64,000 bases of DNA from Janthinobacterium rivuli (GTDB taxonomy: Bacteria; Pseudomonadota; Gammaproteobacteria; Burkholderiales; Burkholderiaceae_D), in the NCBI RefSeq assembly GCF_009208735.1, contig NZ_WFLJ01000012.1, positions 170,372 to 234,371 on the forward strand, given 5' to 3'. The translations under genes and the position numbers were made by a program. This document shows positions 46,639 to 55,823 of this stretch, piece after piece; the first letter of the stretch is position 1; the number at the start of each line of letters is the position of its first letter. Under the pieces are notes generated by a model that did no database searches, was not told where the DNA came from, and was given only the letters and a program-made list of their open reading frames with translations.

Positions 46639-47301
46639 TCAATGATCATCTGCTGCGATTGCGGGTTTGTCACCCTGCCACAGGGCAATCACGAGGTTCT
46701 TGATGTGATTGAGCTTGCGGTGGAAGAAGTGGTCGGCGCCGGGGATCACGATCACGGGAATGTCTTGTGGACGGGCCCAGTCGAAGACGGCGGACAGGGG
46801 GATCGTGTCGTCCAGTTCGCCGTGGATCAAGATGGTGTCGGCGGGAATATCGGCCATGGCCCATTTGCCGGCCGCGCTGCCGATCAGCGCCAGGCGCTCG
46901 ACGGGCGTGCCGGCGGCGGCCAGGCGCTCCTGCAGTTTCGACTGCACGAAGGTGCCGAACGAGAAACCGGACAGGGCCACGGGCAAGCCCGGGTACAGGC
47001 TGCGCATGTGCTCGTACAGCAATTGCATGTCGTCCGTCTCGCCCACGCCATGGTCATGCATGCCTTCGGAAGCGCCGACGCCGCGGAAGTTAATGCGCGC
47101 CACCACGTAACCGAGGGCGACAAACGCGCGCGCCAGGGTTTGCGTGACCTTGTTATCCATCGTGCCACCGTATAGCGGATGCGGATGGGCAACGAGGGCG
47201 ATGCCGCGCGGGGTGTCTGCCGGGAAATCGAGCAAGCCTTCCATGCTGCCTGCATGGCCGGCGAGGGTAAATTTTTCCGAGTTTCTGTTCATGATGCTCA
47301 T
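46639..47301 (-). CDS. Alpha/beta hydrolase
   Basis: A 220-residue cytosolic alpha/beta hydrolase of the short bacterial type (YsgA-like dienelactone/phospholipase-like). The nucleophile elbow is GFSFG, the acid is probably Asp in HGELDDTIPL, and the His is in VIPGADHFFHRKL. The oxyanion segment HPHPLYGGTMDNKV matches the family. It lies 39 bases after the ferredoxin gene on the same strand, possibly cotranscribed. Substrate unknown. Alternative start three codons downstream (MNRNSEK) is equally possible. Confidence 0.88.
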   Translation of the reverse strand: MSIMNRNSEKFTLAGHAGSMEGLLDFPADTPRGIALVAHPHPLYGGTMDNKVTQTLARAFVALGYVVARINFRGVGASEGMHDHGVGETDDMQLLYEHMRSLYPGLPVALSGFSFGTFVQSKLQERLAAAGTPVERLALIGSAAGKWAMADIPADTILIHGELDDTIPLSAVFDWARPQDIPVIVIPGADHFFHRKLNHIKNLVIALWQGDKPAIAADDH

Positions 47302-47340
47302 ACTGGTGGCGTAGGCTTAAATTAGGATTAAATATGCGGC

Positions 47341-47658
47341 TTAGATTTTGAGGCGTTCGACAATCTTGCCGCCCACCAGGTGCGTATCGATGATTTCATC
47401 GATATCGCTGGTGTCGACATAGGTGTACCAGGTCGCTTCGGGGTAGATCACCAGCAACGGGCCTTCCTCGCAGCGGTCCATGCAGCCGGCCTGGTTGATG
47501 CGGATCTTGCCCGCGCCATTCATGTCGAGCTCCTTGATGCGGCGCTTGCAATGCTTTTGCGCCGCTTCCGCGCCATGGTCGCCGCAACTGTTGCGGCCGT
47601 CTTCACGTTTATTCATGCAGAAAAAAACGTGGCGTTCAAAATACGGTGCGTCGCTCAT
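47341..47658 (-). CDS. Thioredoxin-like [2Fe-2S] ferredoxin
   Basis: A 105-residue ferredoxin of the thioredoxin-like (NuoE/Clostridium-type) fold. Cysteines 14, 25, 59 and 63 give C-x10-C and C-x3-C, the ligand pattern of this [2Fe-2S] class; Cys37 is extra. The segments ERHVFFCMNKREDGRNSCG and INQAGCMDRCEEGPLLVIYP are characteristic. A strong AGGAG site 6 bases before the ATG at 47658 fixes the start, rejecting an in-frame ATG eight codons upstream. Partner oxidoreductase unknown. Confidence 0.92.
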   Translation of the reverse strand: MSDAPYFERHVFFCMNKREDGRNSCGDHGAEAAQKHCKRRIKELDMNGAGKIRINQAGCMDRCEEGPLLVIYPEATWYTYVDTSDIDEIIDTHLVGGKIVERLKI

Positions 47659-47698
47659 ACTAATCTCCTGCTGATTCATCAATGCGCCATGATAACGC

Positions 47699-48886
47699 TT
47701 ATGGGTGGTCTTCGCGACGCTGGCGCTGCACGTCCTCCGGCCGGTTCAGGCGGTGCGAGGGCAGGCACAGGAACCACAGGGCCATGAATGGCCACAGCAA
47801 GGCGAGGAATTGCGCCGCGCCATTGAAGTTGAGGAACTTGCCTTGCACCCAGCCTTGCAAGGTCGACATGAAATACGGGTTGATCGGCGTCGTATTCACC
47901 ATCACTAGGCTCAGCAGCAAGGTGGCGGTCGCGATGCGGCGCTGCGCCACGTGCGGTGCGAACGCCAGGCCACCGAGCATGATCAGGCCGATCAGGAAAC
48001 CGCCCTGGGCGCCCGGCGTGATCCAGACGAAGGCGTTCTCCGGCGAAAACAGCAGGGCGCTGGCCATCGAGCGCACGGTCAGGGCGGCGGCGATCAGCGT
48101 CAGCATCAGGATGGCGCGGGGCGCGGCGCGACGCAGCAGGCACAGCAAGGTAAGCACGGCGCCCGTCATGCCGCACGCCGTGATGATGGTTTCCGAAAGC
48201 CAATATTGCTCGACGGTTAATATCACGTCGGGACGCAGGTAGGTGGCCAGGTCGATCTCCATGCCCACCAGGCGCGACAGCCAGTCCGACAGGATCGGCA
48301 GCAGCTGTCCCAGGCCGAACAGATAGCCTTGCGGATAGATTTGCGCCAGCGGCCACAGGGCCACCAGCACCAGGCCCTGGCTGGCGTGCTGGGCAAACCA
48401 GCGCTGGCGCAAGCGGTACAAATGGCTATGGTCGAGCAGCTTGCGCGCCGTCAGGGCGCCGATGAGGGAACCGAGGAAGCAGCCGGCCGAATTCGTGTAA
48501 AAGTCCAGATTCGACGATACGCGGCTGGGCAGATAGGTTTGCACGGCTTCCATGCTGCCGGAAATCAACATGCCGCACAGGCTGGCGACGATGACGGCAA
48601 AGAAACCCGTGATCCTTGGAAACAGCGAATACACGATCAAGGCGCCCAGCGGGATATAGCCGACGACGTTGATGCCCACGTCAAAGCCCGTCCAGTAACG
48701 GGGCATGCGCGTGTTTTCCAGGAACGTCAGCGGCGACAGGCCATTGCTGTGCCAACCCGTGAACGGAAACCAGCTGGCGTACACGATCAGGAAGACGTAG
48801 GCGAGCAGGGTCGCGCGCGACACGGGCGAGGAACGGACGGGCGGCAGCGGCGCCGCCGGGCTGGCGGAAGGTGCGGGGTCGGTCAT
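47699..48886 (-). CDS. VanZ-family membrane protein
   Basis: A 395-residue integral membrane protein with about ten predicted spans. The first half is a VanZ-like domain (LLAYVFLIVYASWFPFTGW, GFDVGINVVGYIPLGALIV, SGSMEAVQTYLPSRVSSNLD with the conserved Glu and Asn). The second half is additional membrane segments (AILMLTLIAAALTVRSM, GGFLIGLIMLGGLAFAP). The start overlaps the stop of the lipoprotein gene by 4 bases, so it is translationally coupled to the Mce/Mla-type operon, although VanZ proteins are not standard members of it. VanZ of Enterococcus gives slight teicoplanin resistance by an unknown mechanism. Function here is inferred only from context. Confidence 0.85.
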   Translation of the reverse strand: MTDPAPSASPAAPLPPVRSSPVSRATLLAYVFLIVYASWFPFTGWHSNGLSPLTFLENTRMPRYWTGFDVGINVVGYIPLGALIVYSLFPRITGFFAVIVASLCGMLISGSMEAVQTYLPSRVSSNLDFYTNSAGCFLGSLIGALTARKLLDHSHLYRLRQRWFAQHASQGLVLVALWPLAQIYPQGYLFGLGQLLPILSDWLSRLVGMEIDLATYLRPDVILTVEQYWLSETIITACGMTGAVLTLLCLLRRAAPRAILMLTLIAAALTVRSMASALLFSPENAFVWITPGAQGGFLIGLIMLGGLAFAPHVAQRRIATATLLLSLVMVNTTPINPYFMSTLQGWVQGKFLNFNGAAQFLALLWPFMALWFLCLPSHRLNRPEDVQRQRREDHP

Positions 48887-49497
48887 TCTTTCGGGATATT
48901 CAACGTGCCCAGCCAGGCCAGCAGGTCGGCGGCGATGGCGTCCGAGGCCGCCGCCAGCGCTTGCGCGCCCCCTTGCGCGTCGGCGCTGCTGGCCGGGCCG
49001 CTGCGGCTGAAGGTTTTCTGGTCGATCAGGCGGTGGCCGCGGAACAGCGAGGCGCGCAGCGACACGTGGCCGCTGCTCTGCGTCTGCGTGTCAAACGCCT
49101 GCGAAAAATCATCGACGTCGATGCGCAGCAGGGGCATGCCGGCGGCCGCGTCCGTGGTCGACAGCACTTTCACGCCGCTCTGCGCCACGCGCGTCTTCAG
49201 GCGCTGGCTCAACAGCTGCAGCGGCGGCGTGGTCCAGCGGTTGTAGGCGTACGGCCGCGATTGCTGCGCGTCGGCGTACAGCAATCGGTAATACATGCGC
49301 TGGCTATCCAGCCAGGACGGGCCGTTGGCGTCGGCGATCACCAGCACGGGCACGGCGGGCGCCGCCGCTGGCGCTGCCGCCTGCGGCGCTGCCGGGCCGA
49401 AATCATAGAACGTGGGGACGGGGCCGCGGCTGGCGCAACCGCCGAGCAGGAAAGCGCCGGCCAGGATGAGTGCGCCGAGATTGCGTGGGATAGGCAT
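48883..49497 (-). CDS. ABC-type transport auxiliary lipoprotein (PqiC/YmbA-like)
   Basis: A 204-residue outer-envelope lipoprotein. The signal ends in lipobox LGGC (Cys21), and the mature part begins with the family pattern TFYDFGPA, then VLVIADANGPSWLDSQRMYYRLLYADAQQ, typical of the DUF330/ABC_trans_aux family. In PqiABC and similar systems this lipoprotein anchors the MCE protein complex at the outer membrane. A strong ribosome-binding site (AGGAGA) precedes it. It lies 12 bases after the MlaD-like gene, and its stop overlaps the VanZ gene. Confidence 0.9.
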   Translation of the reverse strand: MPIPRNLGALILAGAFLLGGCASRGPVPTFYDFGPAAPQAAAPAAAPAVPVLVIADANGPSWLDSQRMYYRLLYADAQQSRPYAYNRWTTPPLQLLSQRLKTRVAQSGVKVLSTTDAAAGMPLLRIDVDDFSQAFDTQTQSSGHVSLRASLFRGHRLIDQKTFSRSGPASSADAQGGAQALAAASDAIAADLLAWLGTLNIPKE

Positions 49498-49509
49498 GCT
49501 GTGTTCTCC

Positions 49510-50469
49510 TTATTTGCCCGGTGCCGAAAAACCGGGCTCGCCCGGGCCGGGCGGGATGTCTGGGGCGCCGAACAAGATGCTCTGCGGCTGTTCATTGAGC
49601 GTGCTCATGGTGGTTTTCAGGGCGCGCATCGAGGAGCGCGCCTCGCCGCTCAGCTCGATTACCTGCGGCAAGACTTCCAAGGACACGCCATTGGCCACCG
49701 TTTCCACCGAATTGCCGACCCGGTCGACCGTGCCATTGACCTTGTCGAGCACGCCGCCGGGCGCCTGGATGTCGTTACCGAGTTTTTTCCACGTGGCCGT
49801 CAGGTCCGACACGTTCTTGCTGGCCGTGCTGACGGCCGTCAAGGTTTGCCGTGTCTGTTCCGTCAGTTGCGGCAATTGCGTCAGGGTCGGCTCCAGTTGT
49901 TGCGGGATGGCGCCGAAGGCCTTGGCGGCCTTGCCCACTTCGTTGAAAGCACCGAGCATGGCCGCCTGGTTGTCGGGGCTGAGCAAATTATTCACCTTGT
50001 TGGTGATCTGTTCGGCCTGGTCGAGGATGCGTTTGCCGCGCTTTTCCAGCTGGTCAAGCAAGCCGGCGCGCAGGGGGATCAGCGACGGCTTGTCCTTGCT
50101 GGTGCCCAGCAGCCTGGAACCCACGTGCTCGTCGTCGAGCTGGATGTAGGCGATGCCCGTCACGCCCTGGTAGCCGAGGGTGGCAAAGGTCGTGTTGGTG
50201 ACGGGGGTATCGGGCGCCACGCTGATGTGCACGAGGATTTGCCCCGCTTTTTGCGTGTCGAAATCGATGGCGTCGACCTTGCCCACTTCCAGGCCCCGGT
50301 AGCGCACGGTCGCCTGCGGGTTCAGGCCCGGCACGGACAGGGTGGTGGCGAGCAGGTAGGGCACCCGTTCCACGCGGTCGCGGTTGAACCAGACGCCGAA
50401 CAGGATGGCGGCCACCAGCAGGGTGAGTGTAAAGAATCCCGTCATCAGGGCATGTGATCTGTTTTCCAT
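49510..50469 (-). CDS. MlaD-like MCE-domain protein
   Basis: A 319-residue periplasmic protein held by an N-terminal span (about residues 12-28, FFTLTLLVAAILFGVWF) with one MCE domain (about 40-120; ATVRYRGLEVGKVDAIDFD) and a long helical C-terminal region (KILDQAEQITNKVNNLLSPD) that would form the hexameric tunnel. It carries lipid across the periplasm for the ABC transporter. Its start overlaps the ATPase stop in a TAATG arrangement, so it is translationally coupled. Confidence 0.92.
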   Translation of the reverse strand: MENRSHALMTGFFTLTLLVAAILFGVWFNRDRVERVPYLLATTLSVPGLNPQATVRYRGLEVGKVDAIDFDTQKAGQILVHISVAPDTPVTNTTFATLGYQGVTGIAYIQLDDEHVGSRLLGTSKDKPSLIPLRAGLLDQLEKRGKRILDQAEQITNKVNNLLSPDNQAAMLGAFNEVGKAAKAFGAIPQQLEPTLTQLPQLTEQTRQTLTAVSTASKNVSDLTATWKKLGNDIQAPGGVLDKVNGTVDRVGNSVETVANGVSLEVLPQVIELSGEARSSMRALKTTMSTLNEQPQSILFGAPDIPPGPGEPGFSAPGK

Positions 50470-51368
50470 TACTTCTCCACTTTCTTGTCTGTGCCGGCGT
50501 CGCCGCCTGGCTGCGCCGCCTTGCCCGCCGCCGCCTGTTTCTCATCGAGGACGGCCAGCGCGCGCTGGCCGCGGTCGCCAAGGAAAAATTGCTTGATGAA
50601 CGGGTGGTCGACTTCGATCACCTCGCGCGTGGGACCGATGGCGATCACGTGTTTTTCCGCCAGCACGGCGATGCGCGTGGACAGGGCGAACAAAGTGTCG
50701 AGGTCATGCGTGACCATCACCACCGTCAGGCCCAGCTCGCGGTGCAGCGACTGGATCAGGGATACAAAACTTTCCGACAGGTCCGGGTCCAGGCCCGCCG
50801 TCGGCTCGTCGAGGAACAGCAGCTTCGGCTCCAGCGCCAGGGCGCGGGCCAGGGCCACGCGCTTGATCATGCCGCCCGACAAGTCCGACGGCATTTTCAG
50901 CGCATGTTCCGGACCCAGGCCCACCATGTTCATCTTTAATAATACCGCGTCGTGCACCAGCGCTTCGGGCAGCACGCGTAATTCGCGCATGGGCTGGGCC
51001 ACGTTGTCGAACACGGTCAGGGCCGAATACAGCGCGCCTTGCTGGAACAGCATGCCCCAGTGGTTGCGCAACTGTTGCAGCTGGTCGGAACTTGCCTTGT
51101 TGATATCTTCGCCAAAGACTTTGACGCAGCCGCGGGCCGGATGCTCGAGGCCCAGCATCTGGCGCAGCAGCACCGTCTTGCCCGTGCCGGAACCGCCCAC
51201 GATGGAGAGGATTTCGCCCCGTTCGATTTCCAGGTTCAAGTCCTGGTGCACGACGGTGCGGCCGAACTTGGTCCACAGATTGGTGATTTCCACCACGGGC
51301 GCGTCGCCATGCAGGTTGAACTGGCCTTCCTTGCCGCTGCCGCAAGCGATATCGGTGTCGTCCGCCAT
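50469..51368 (-). CDS. MlaF-like ABC transporter ATPase
   Basis: A 299-residue ABC ATPase. Walker A is GGSGTGKTVLLRQ, the signature is SDLSGGMIKRVALARAL, Walker B is LLFLDEPTAGLDP, and the H-loop is VVMVTHDLD. The SGGM signature and the flanking FQQGALYSALTVFDNVAQPM are characteristic of the MlaF/Ttg2A lipid transport branch. It powers the MlaE-like permease encoded immediately upstream, whose stop overlaps this start by one base (TGATG). The C-terminal ~30 residues are Ala/Gln/Lys-rich and extra. Confidence 0.93.
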   Translation of the reverse strand: MADDTDIACGSGKEGQFNLHGDAPVVEITNLWTKFGRTVVHQDLNLEIERGEILSIVGGSGTGKTVLLRQMLGLEHPARGCVKVFGEDINKASSDQLQQLRNHWGMLFQQGALYSALTVFDNVAQPMRELRVLPEALVHDAVLLKMNMVGLGPEHALKMPSDLSGGMIKRVALARALALEPKLLFLDEPTAGLDPDLSESFVSLIQSLHRELGLTVVMVTHDLDTLFALSTRIAVLAEKHVIAIGPTREVIEVDHPFIKQFFLGDRGQRALAVLDEKQAAAGKAAQPGGDAGTDKKVEK

Positions 51369-52501
51369 CAGTAGCCCACTCCATTGAAGACGATGGCGAA
51401 CACGGCGTCGGCCAGGATCACGACGGTGATGGCCGTGACGACGGCGGTGGTGGTGCCGCGTCCCAGGCTTTCCGTGTTGGCCTTGATGCGCAGGCCGAAG
51501 TGGCACGAGACAAGCGCGATCAGCATGCCGAAAATCACGCCCTTGCCCAGGCCGATCATGTAGTTGGCCAGCGGCACGGCGTCCGGCAGTTTCTGGATGA
51601 AATAGCGCGCCGACAGATTCAGTTCCACCTTGGCCGCCACCATGCCGCCGATCAGCGCGGCCGTATCCGTCCAGATGACGAGCAAGGGCATGGAAATGGC
51701 CAGAGCCAGCACTTTCGGCATGATCAGGCGGAAACCGTGCGAAATGCCCATCACCAGCATGGCGTCGAGCTCTTCGGTGACGCGCATGACGCCCAGCTGC
51801 GCCGTGATGGACGACCCCGAGCGGCCAGCCACGAGGATGGCCGCCAGCAGCGGCCCCAGTTCGCGGATGACGCTCATGCCCAGCAGGTTGACCAGGTAGA
51901 TGTCGCCGCCAAAGGCGCGCAGCTGCTGCGCCGACAGGTAGGACAGCACGACGCCGATCAGAAAGCCGACCAGGGCCGTGATGCCCAGCGCCTGGAAGCC
52001 CGCATGGAAGATATTGGCGGAAATTTCACGCCATGGCCCGCGCATCGGATGGCGCGCGAAGCGGCCGATATCCTGCGTCACCTGGCCCACCAGGCCAATA
52101 AAGCCCTTCAAATGTTCGAAAAACAGCAGGATGGCCATGCCCAGCTTCATCACGGGTGTGAGGCGGTTGGCGCGCGAGGGCGGCGTTGTCAGGGGCCCCG
52201 TTTCTTCGATGCGCCGGAAAAACTCTTCCTGCGATGGCGCCAGGGTCAGCTGCGCGGGGCGCTGTTTGCCCCAGGCATTCCAGAACAGCTGGGCGCCGAT
52301 ATGGTCCATGCTGTCGATGGCCGACAGGTCCCACTGCACCTTGGTGTCGCCCTGCAAGGGCTTGAGCTGGGCGTCGATGGCCTTGATGGCATTGTCATGC
52401 GCCAGCGCGTGCACCTGCCAGGTGCCGCTGGCAGTGACAAGGGCTCCCTGTTGGGAGCTGGTCTGGGAGAGGGTCAGTTTCGGCGATTGTACAGTCGGCA
52501 T
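51368..52501 (-). CDS. MlaE-like ABC permease with N-terminal STAS-type domain
   Basis: A 377-residue permease. The first ~100 residues form a STAS/MlaB-like domain (VQWDLSAIDSMDHIGAQLFWNAWG), fused here to the permease; in E. coli MlaB is a separate protein. The permease has about five or six spans with the family motif ELGPLLAAILVAGRSGSSITAQLGVMRVTEELDAM shown in parts as IRELGPLLAAILVAGRSGS and GVMRVTEELDAM. With the ATPase it moves phospholipid between membranes. It starts 57 bases after the radical SAM gene and leads the operon. Confidence 0.93.
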   Translation of the reverse strand: MPTVQSPKLTLSQTSSQQGALVTASGTWQVHALAHDNAIKAIDAQLKPLQGDTKVQWDLSAIDSMDHIGAQLFWNAWGKQRPAQLTLAPSQEEFFRRIEETGPLTTPPSRANRLTPVMKLGMAILLFFEHLKGFIGLVGQVTQDIGRFARHPMRGPWREISANIFHAGFQALGITALVGFLIGVVLSYLSAQQLRAFGGDIYLVNLLGMSVIRELGPLLAAILVAGRSGSSITAQLGVMRVTEELDAMLVMGISHGFRLIMPKVLALAISMPLLVIWTDTAALIGGMVAAKVELNLSARYFIQKLPDAVPLANYMIGLGKGVIFGMLIALVSCHFGLRIKANTESLGRGTTTAVVTAITVVILADAVFAIVFNGVGY

Positions 52502-52558
52502 CGTGCCAGTTTAAGGGAGAATGGCGCAGACCGCCACCGCTGTTCAATCGCCGGCCCC

Positions 52559-54079
52559 TCAGGACGCCAGGTGGCGCGCCTGCCGCTGGGGCAGGGCGAC
52601 GTCCGGGCGCACCTTGGTGTTGCTAGTGCTCACTTCGCTTGGCTTGGCGTGCGCTGCCGCCTGCGCGCCGCCCGCGTAGTCGCTGGCCACGAGGGCATTG
52701 GCTTCGAGCGCGCTCATGCCGCGCGTCTGCAGCCATTGCGCCACCAGCTTGGCCAGGCGCTCCATGGCGATGCGGTGGGTGGCATCCGTGTGCGCGTACA
52801 GCCAGTTCGAAAAATCCATGAAGTTTTCAAACGGCGCATCGCCCAGCATCCATTGCACCGTATTGGCGAAGCGGCCCGAGTTGGCGACCAGGTCCCAGTA
52901 GCGGGCGAAACGCACGAGGCGCTGCATGCTCATGAAATCGAGCTGTTTATTCGCCAGGATGGTGTAGGGCGGGTGCGGGTCGAACACCATGCCATAGTTT
53001 TCCGTGTGGCGGATGATGGGCGTGCCGCGCAGGCGTTTCAGGATACCGAACTGGATTTCATGCGGTTTCAGGGCCACCAGCTTGTTGAAACCGGCCGCGA
53101 AGCTCGCTTCATCCTCGCCCGGCAGGCCGGCGATCAAGTCCACGTGCAGGTGGGCGTTCGATTCCTCGCACAGCCAGCGGATGTTGTCGGCCGCCTTTTG
53201 GTTGTCTTGCTTGCGGCTCACCAGCGCTTGCACGTCCGGATTGAAGCTCTGGATGCCGATCTCGAACTGCAGCGCGCCGGGCGGGAACTTGCTGATGCCT
53301 TCTTTCAAGGCGTCGGGCAAGTGGTCGGGCACCAGCTCGAAGTGGGCATAGATGGGATCGTCCGGATTGGCCTCGATCTTATCCAGAAAGAATTGCATGA
53401 TCTTCAAACTGGTCTTGATGTTCAGGTTGAAGGTGCGGTCGACGAACTTGAACAGGCGCGCGCCGCGCGCATGCAGGGATTCCATTTCGGCCAGGAAGTT
53501 CTCCAGCGCGAAGGGCCAGGCCGTCTTGTCCAGCGCCGACAGGCAAAATTCGCACTTGAACGGGCAGCCGCGCGACGCTTCCACGTAAATCGTGCGGTGG
53601 CGGATATCGTCGTCCGTATACAAGGAGTAGGGCAGCTGCAGTTCCGCCAGCGGCGCCTGCACGCCCGCATGGATCTTCATCAGCGGCTTCGGGCCGTTGA
53701 GGATTTCGCCGCACAGCTTGGGAAAGGTGACGTCGCCCCAGCCCGTGATCAGGTAGTCGGCCAGCTTGACGATCTCTTGCTCACCTGCCTCGTGCGACAC
53801 TTCCGGCCCGCCCAGCACGATGATGACGTCGGGCGCCACGCGCTTGAGCATGGCTACCAGCTTGGTGGTTTCCTCGACGTTCCATATATACACGCCAAAA
53901 CCGATGATGCGCGGCTTGTTTTGCAGGATGCGCTCGACCAGTTCCGTGGTTTTCGTGCCGATGACGAATTCCTGCAGCCGTGTCTGCGCCTGCAGCGGCC
54001 CCATATTGGCCAGCAGATAGCGCAATCCCAGCGAGGCGTGGGTGTAGCGGGCGTTCAGGGTGGAAAGCAGGATGGTCAT
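52559..54079 (-). CDS. B12-binding-type radical SAM protein
   Basis: A 506-residue protein. The N-terminal ~130 residues resemble a cobalamin-binding Rossmann domain (IIGFGVYIWNVEETTKL, VIIVLGGPEVSHEAGEQ) but no clear DxHxxG cobalamin ligand is visible. The radical SAM core carries CxxxCxxC at C172, C176 and C179 (CPFKCEFC), binding the 4Fe-4S cluster, and a family-like stretch IGIQSFNPDVQALVSRKQ. The C-terminal ~120 residues are a DUF4080-type region. The substrate is unknown. It is transcribed toward the Mla-type operon 57 bases away, perhaps as its first gene, and is divergent from yfaA. Confidence 0.9.
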   Translation of the reverse strand: MTILLSTLNARYTHASLGLRYLLANMGPLQAQTRLQEFVIGTKTTELVERILQNKPRIIGFGVYIWNVEETTKLVAMLKRVAPDVIIVLGGPEVSHEAGEQEIVKLADYLITGWGDVTFPKLCGEILNGPKPLMKIHAGVQAPLAELQLPYSLYTDDDIRHRTIYVEASRGCPFKCEFCLSALDKTAWPFALENFLAEMESLHARGARLFKFVDRTFNLNIKTSLKIMQFFLDKIEANPDDPIYAHFELVPDHLPDALKEGISKFPPGALQFEIGIQSFNPDVQALVSRKQDNQKAADNIRWLCEESNAHLHVDLIAGLPGEDEASFAAGFNKLVALKPHEIQFGILKRLRGTPIIRHTENYGMVFDPHPPYTILANKQLDFMSMQRLVRFARYWDLVANSGRFANTVQWMLGDAPFENFMDFSNWLYAHTDATHRIAMERLAKLVAQWLQTRGMSALEANALVASDYAGGAQAAAHAKPSEVSTSNTKVRPDVALPQRQARHLAS

Positions 54080-54215
54080 GGGAGGCGATTGAAACGGGGA
54101 AACCGCTATTTTACGCTGTCGCGTCAGCTGTGCGCTGCGGCCACAAACGTCATGTTACCATTTGTCAATAATTACTAACATGGCAATGCTTTGGCAGAGA
54201 AACAGGGGATACACG

Positions 54216-55823
54216 GTGCTGGTGAAAAAAGTACTCAATAAGAAAGTCCTGTTCGGGGCGCTGGCCGGGGTGGCGCTGGCGGCCGCCGCGCTCGTCGGCT
54301 ACCGGGTCTTCGGCTGGGGCGCGATGGGGCCGGTCAACGGCCTGAAGCTCGATTTGTCGCGGCCCGACGCGCTGGTCCGCACGAAAAGCCTGTCGTCCTT
54401 GCCGCGCGACCTGCTGACGGTGCCGCTGGCGCGCGACGTGCTGCGCGAAGATTTCCTGTTTTATTACGAGCAGAGCGAAGACCGGCTGGGACTCAAGGGC
54501 AGCTTGCGCCGCATTGCTTACGAACATGAACTGGGCTGGGGCGACCAGCTGCTGCGCATGGTGCTGGACCAGCCGGCGGAAGTGGCCTTGTGGCGCGACG
54601 CCGACGGCTCGCTCAAGCATTTCGCCATCGCCGTGTCGCGCAGCCAGTTGACGCGCCTGCTCGAGGAAGCGGGCAAGATCGCTTTGAAGGACACGCAAAT
54701 GCGCGTGGCCGGCAGCTTGCGCGTCGATGGTGACCAGGTGCCCGTGTATGCACTGAACTATGCCTATCAGCGCACCTTGCTGTTTGCCGCGCACGGCCAG
54801 CGCCTGGTGATTCTGTCCCATCCCGGCATGCTGTATGGCGGCGCCGGCGGCAAGAAGGGCGATGGCACGGCCGAGAAAACCGTGGCCAGCCTGCTGGCGC
54901 CGGAAGCGGCAAAACAGAACGTCTTTCATGCGCAGTTCCATCTCGACGGCGCCGCGCCCGAGGGCCACAGCATCGCCGTCAAGGCGGATTTCCTGTCGTT
55001 CGGCTACCAGCCCTTCTTTGGCGCGCTCGAAGCGCTGCGCTTCGATTTTCAACAGGGCACCTGGCAATCGAAGGTGCTGCTCAATGCGGACAAACTGAAA
55101 AACGGTGCTTATGACAGCGGCGGCCTGTGGCCGCTGCTGCCGCATAGTCCCAGCGCCTGCTTTAGCGTGCCGGTGGACTGGACCGCGCTGCAGCCCGTGC
55201 TCAAGCGCCTGGGCAGCAAGACATCGGAACCGGTGTCGCCGCTGGCCGGGCACTTGCAAGGACCGGCCGCCGCGTGCTGGTACGGCACGTCGCGCCTGCA
55301 TACGCCGGTGTTTGTGGCTACGCGCAGTGCGCAAGCCGGTGATGACGCTGTGTATGGCAGCCTGTTCGAGGCGGCAACCGGCGGCAAGGACCCCGTGCGC
55401 AAGACTACCGGCAAGGATGGGGCTATTCGCTGGGAGCGCAGCGTCGCCACGGCGCTGGGCCAGTCCACGCCGGCGCTGGCCGTGGCCGGCAATATGGTTG
55501 TCTTCTCGGCCGACGGCAAGCTGGTGGACCAGGTGCTGGCCGTGCGCCGCAAGCAAGCGCCGGCGGCCAGCGACCTGCTGCCTGACGCTTCCCGCATGAT
55601 CGGCCTGATCGCGCCGGCGTCGCTGGCCCGGCTGATCCAGCTGGAAGCCTTCGATACCCTGCCGGCGAATAAGGAACCGGTCTTGCGCGCGGCCGCCAAT
55701 GAACACCTGGTGCCGCGCCTGAACGCCTTGAAAAAATATCCGCCGCTGCGCATGGTGCTCCAGCGGCAGCCCGCCAGCGGCACGTCGTGGGAAACGCTGG
55801 AATGGCAGGAGACCGCACGATGA
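54216..55823 (+). CDS. yfaA: YfaA-like DUF2138 protein, membrane-anchored
   Basis: A 535-residue protein similar to E. coli YfaA (DUF2138). It has one N-terminal span (about residues 10-30, [21 protein letters not shown]) and a large periplasmic part; segments such as [34 protein letters not shown] and [14 protein letters not shown] are typical. The role is unknown; it might anchor the complex to the inner membrane (inference). GTG at 54216 is chosen because of the AGGGG ribosome-binding site 7 bases before it; ATGs at 54180 and 54186 lack one. Its stop overlaps the next start (ATGA). First gene of the yfa-like operon, divergent from the radical SAM gene. Confidence 0.88.
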   Translation: MLVKKVLNKKVLFGALAGVALAAAALVGYRVFGWGAMGPVNGLKLDLSRPDALVRTKSLSSLPRDLLTVPLARDVLREDFLFYYEQSEDRLGLKGSLRRIAYEHELGWGDQLLRMVLDQPAEVALWRDADGSLKHFAIAVSRSQLTRLLEEAGKIALKDTQMRVAGSLRVDGDQVPVYALNYAYQRTLLFAAHGQRLVILSHPGMLYGGAGGKKGDGTAEKTVASLLAPEAAKQNVFHAQFHLDGAAPEGHSIAVKADFLSFGYQPFFGALEALRFDFQQGTWQSKVLLNADKLKNGAYDSGGLWPLLPHSPSACFSVPVDWTALQPVLKRLGSKTSEPVSPLAGHLQGPAAACWYGTSRLHTPVFVATRSAQAGDDAVYGSLFEAATGGKDPVRKTTGKDGAIRWERSVATALGQSTPALAVAGNMVVFSADGKLVDQVLAVRRKQAPAASDLLPDASRMIGLIAPASLARLIQLEAFDTLPANKEPVLRAAANEHLVPRLNALKKYPPLRMVLQRQPASGTSWETLEWQETAR

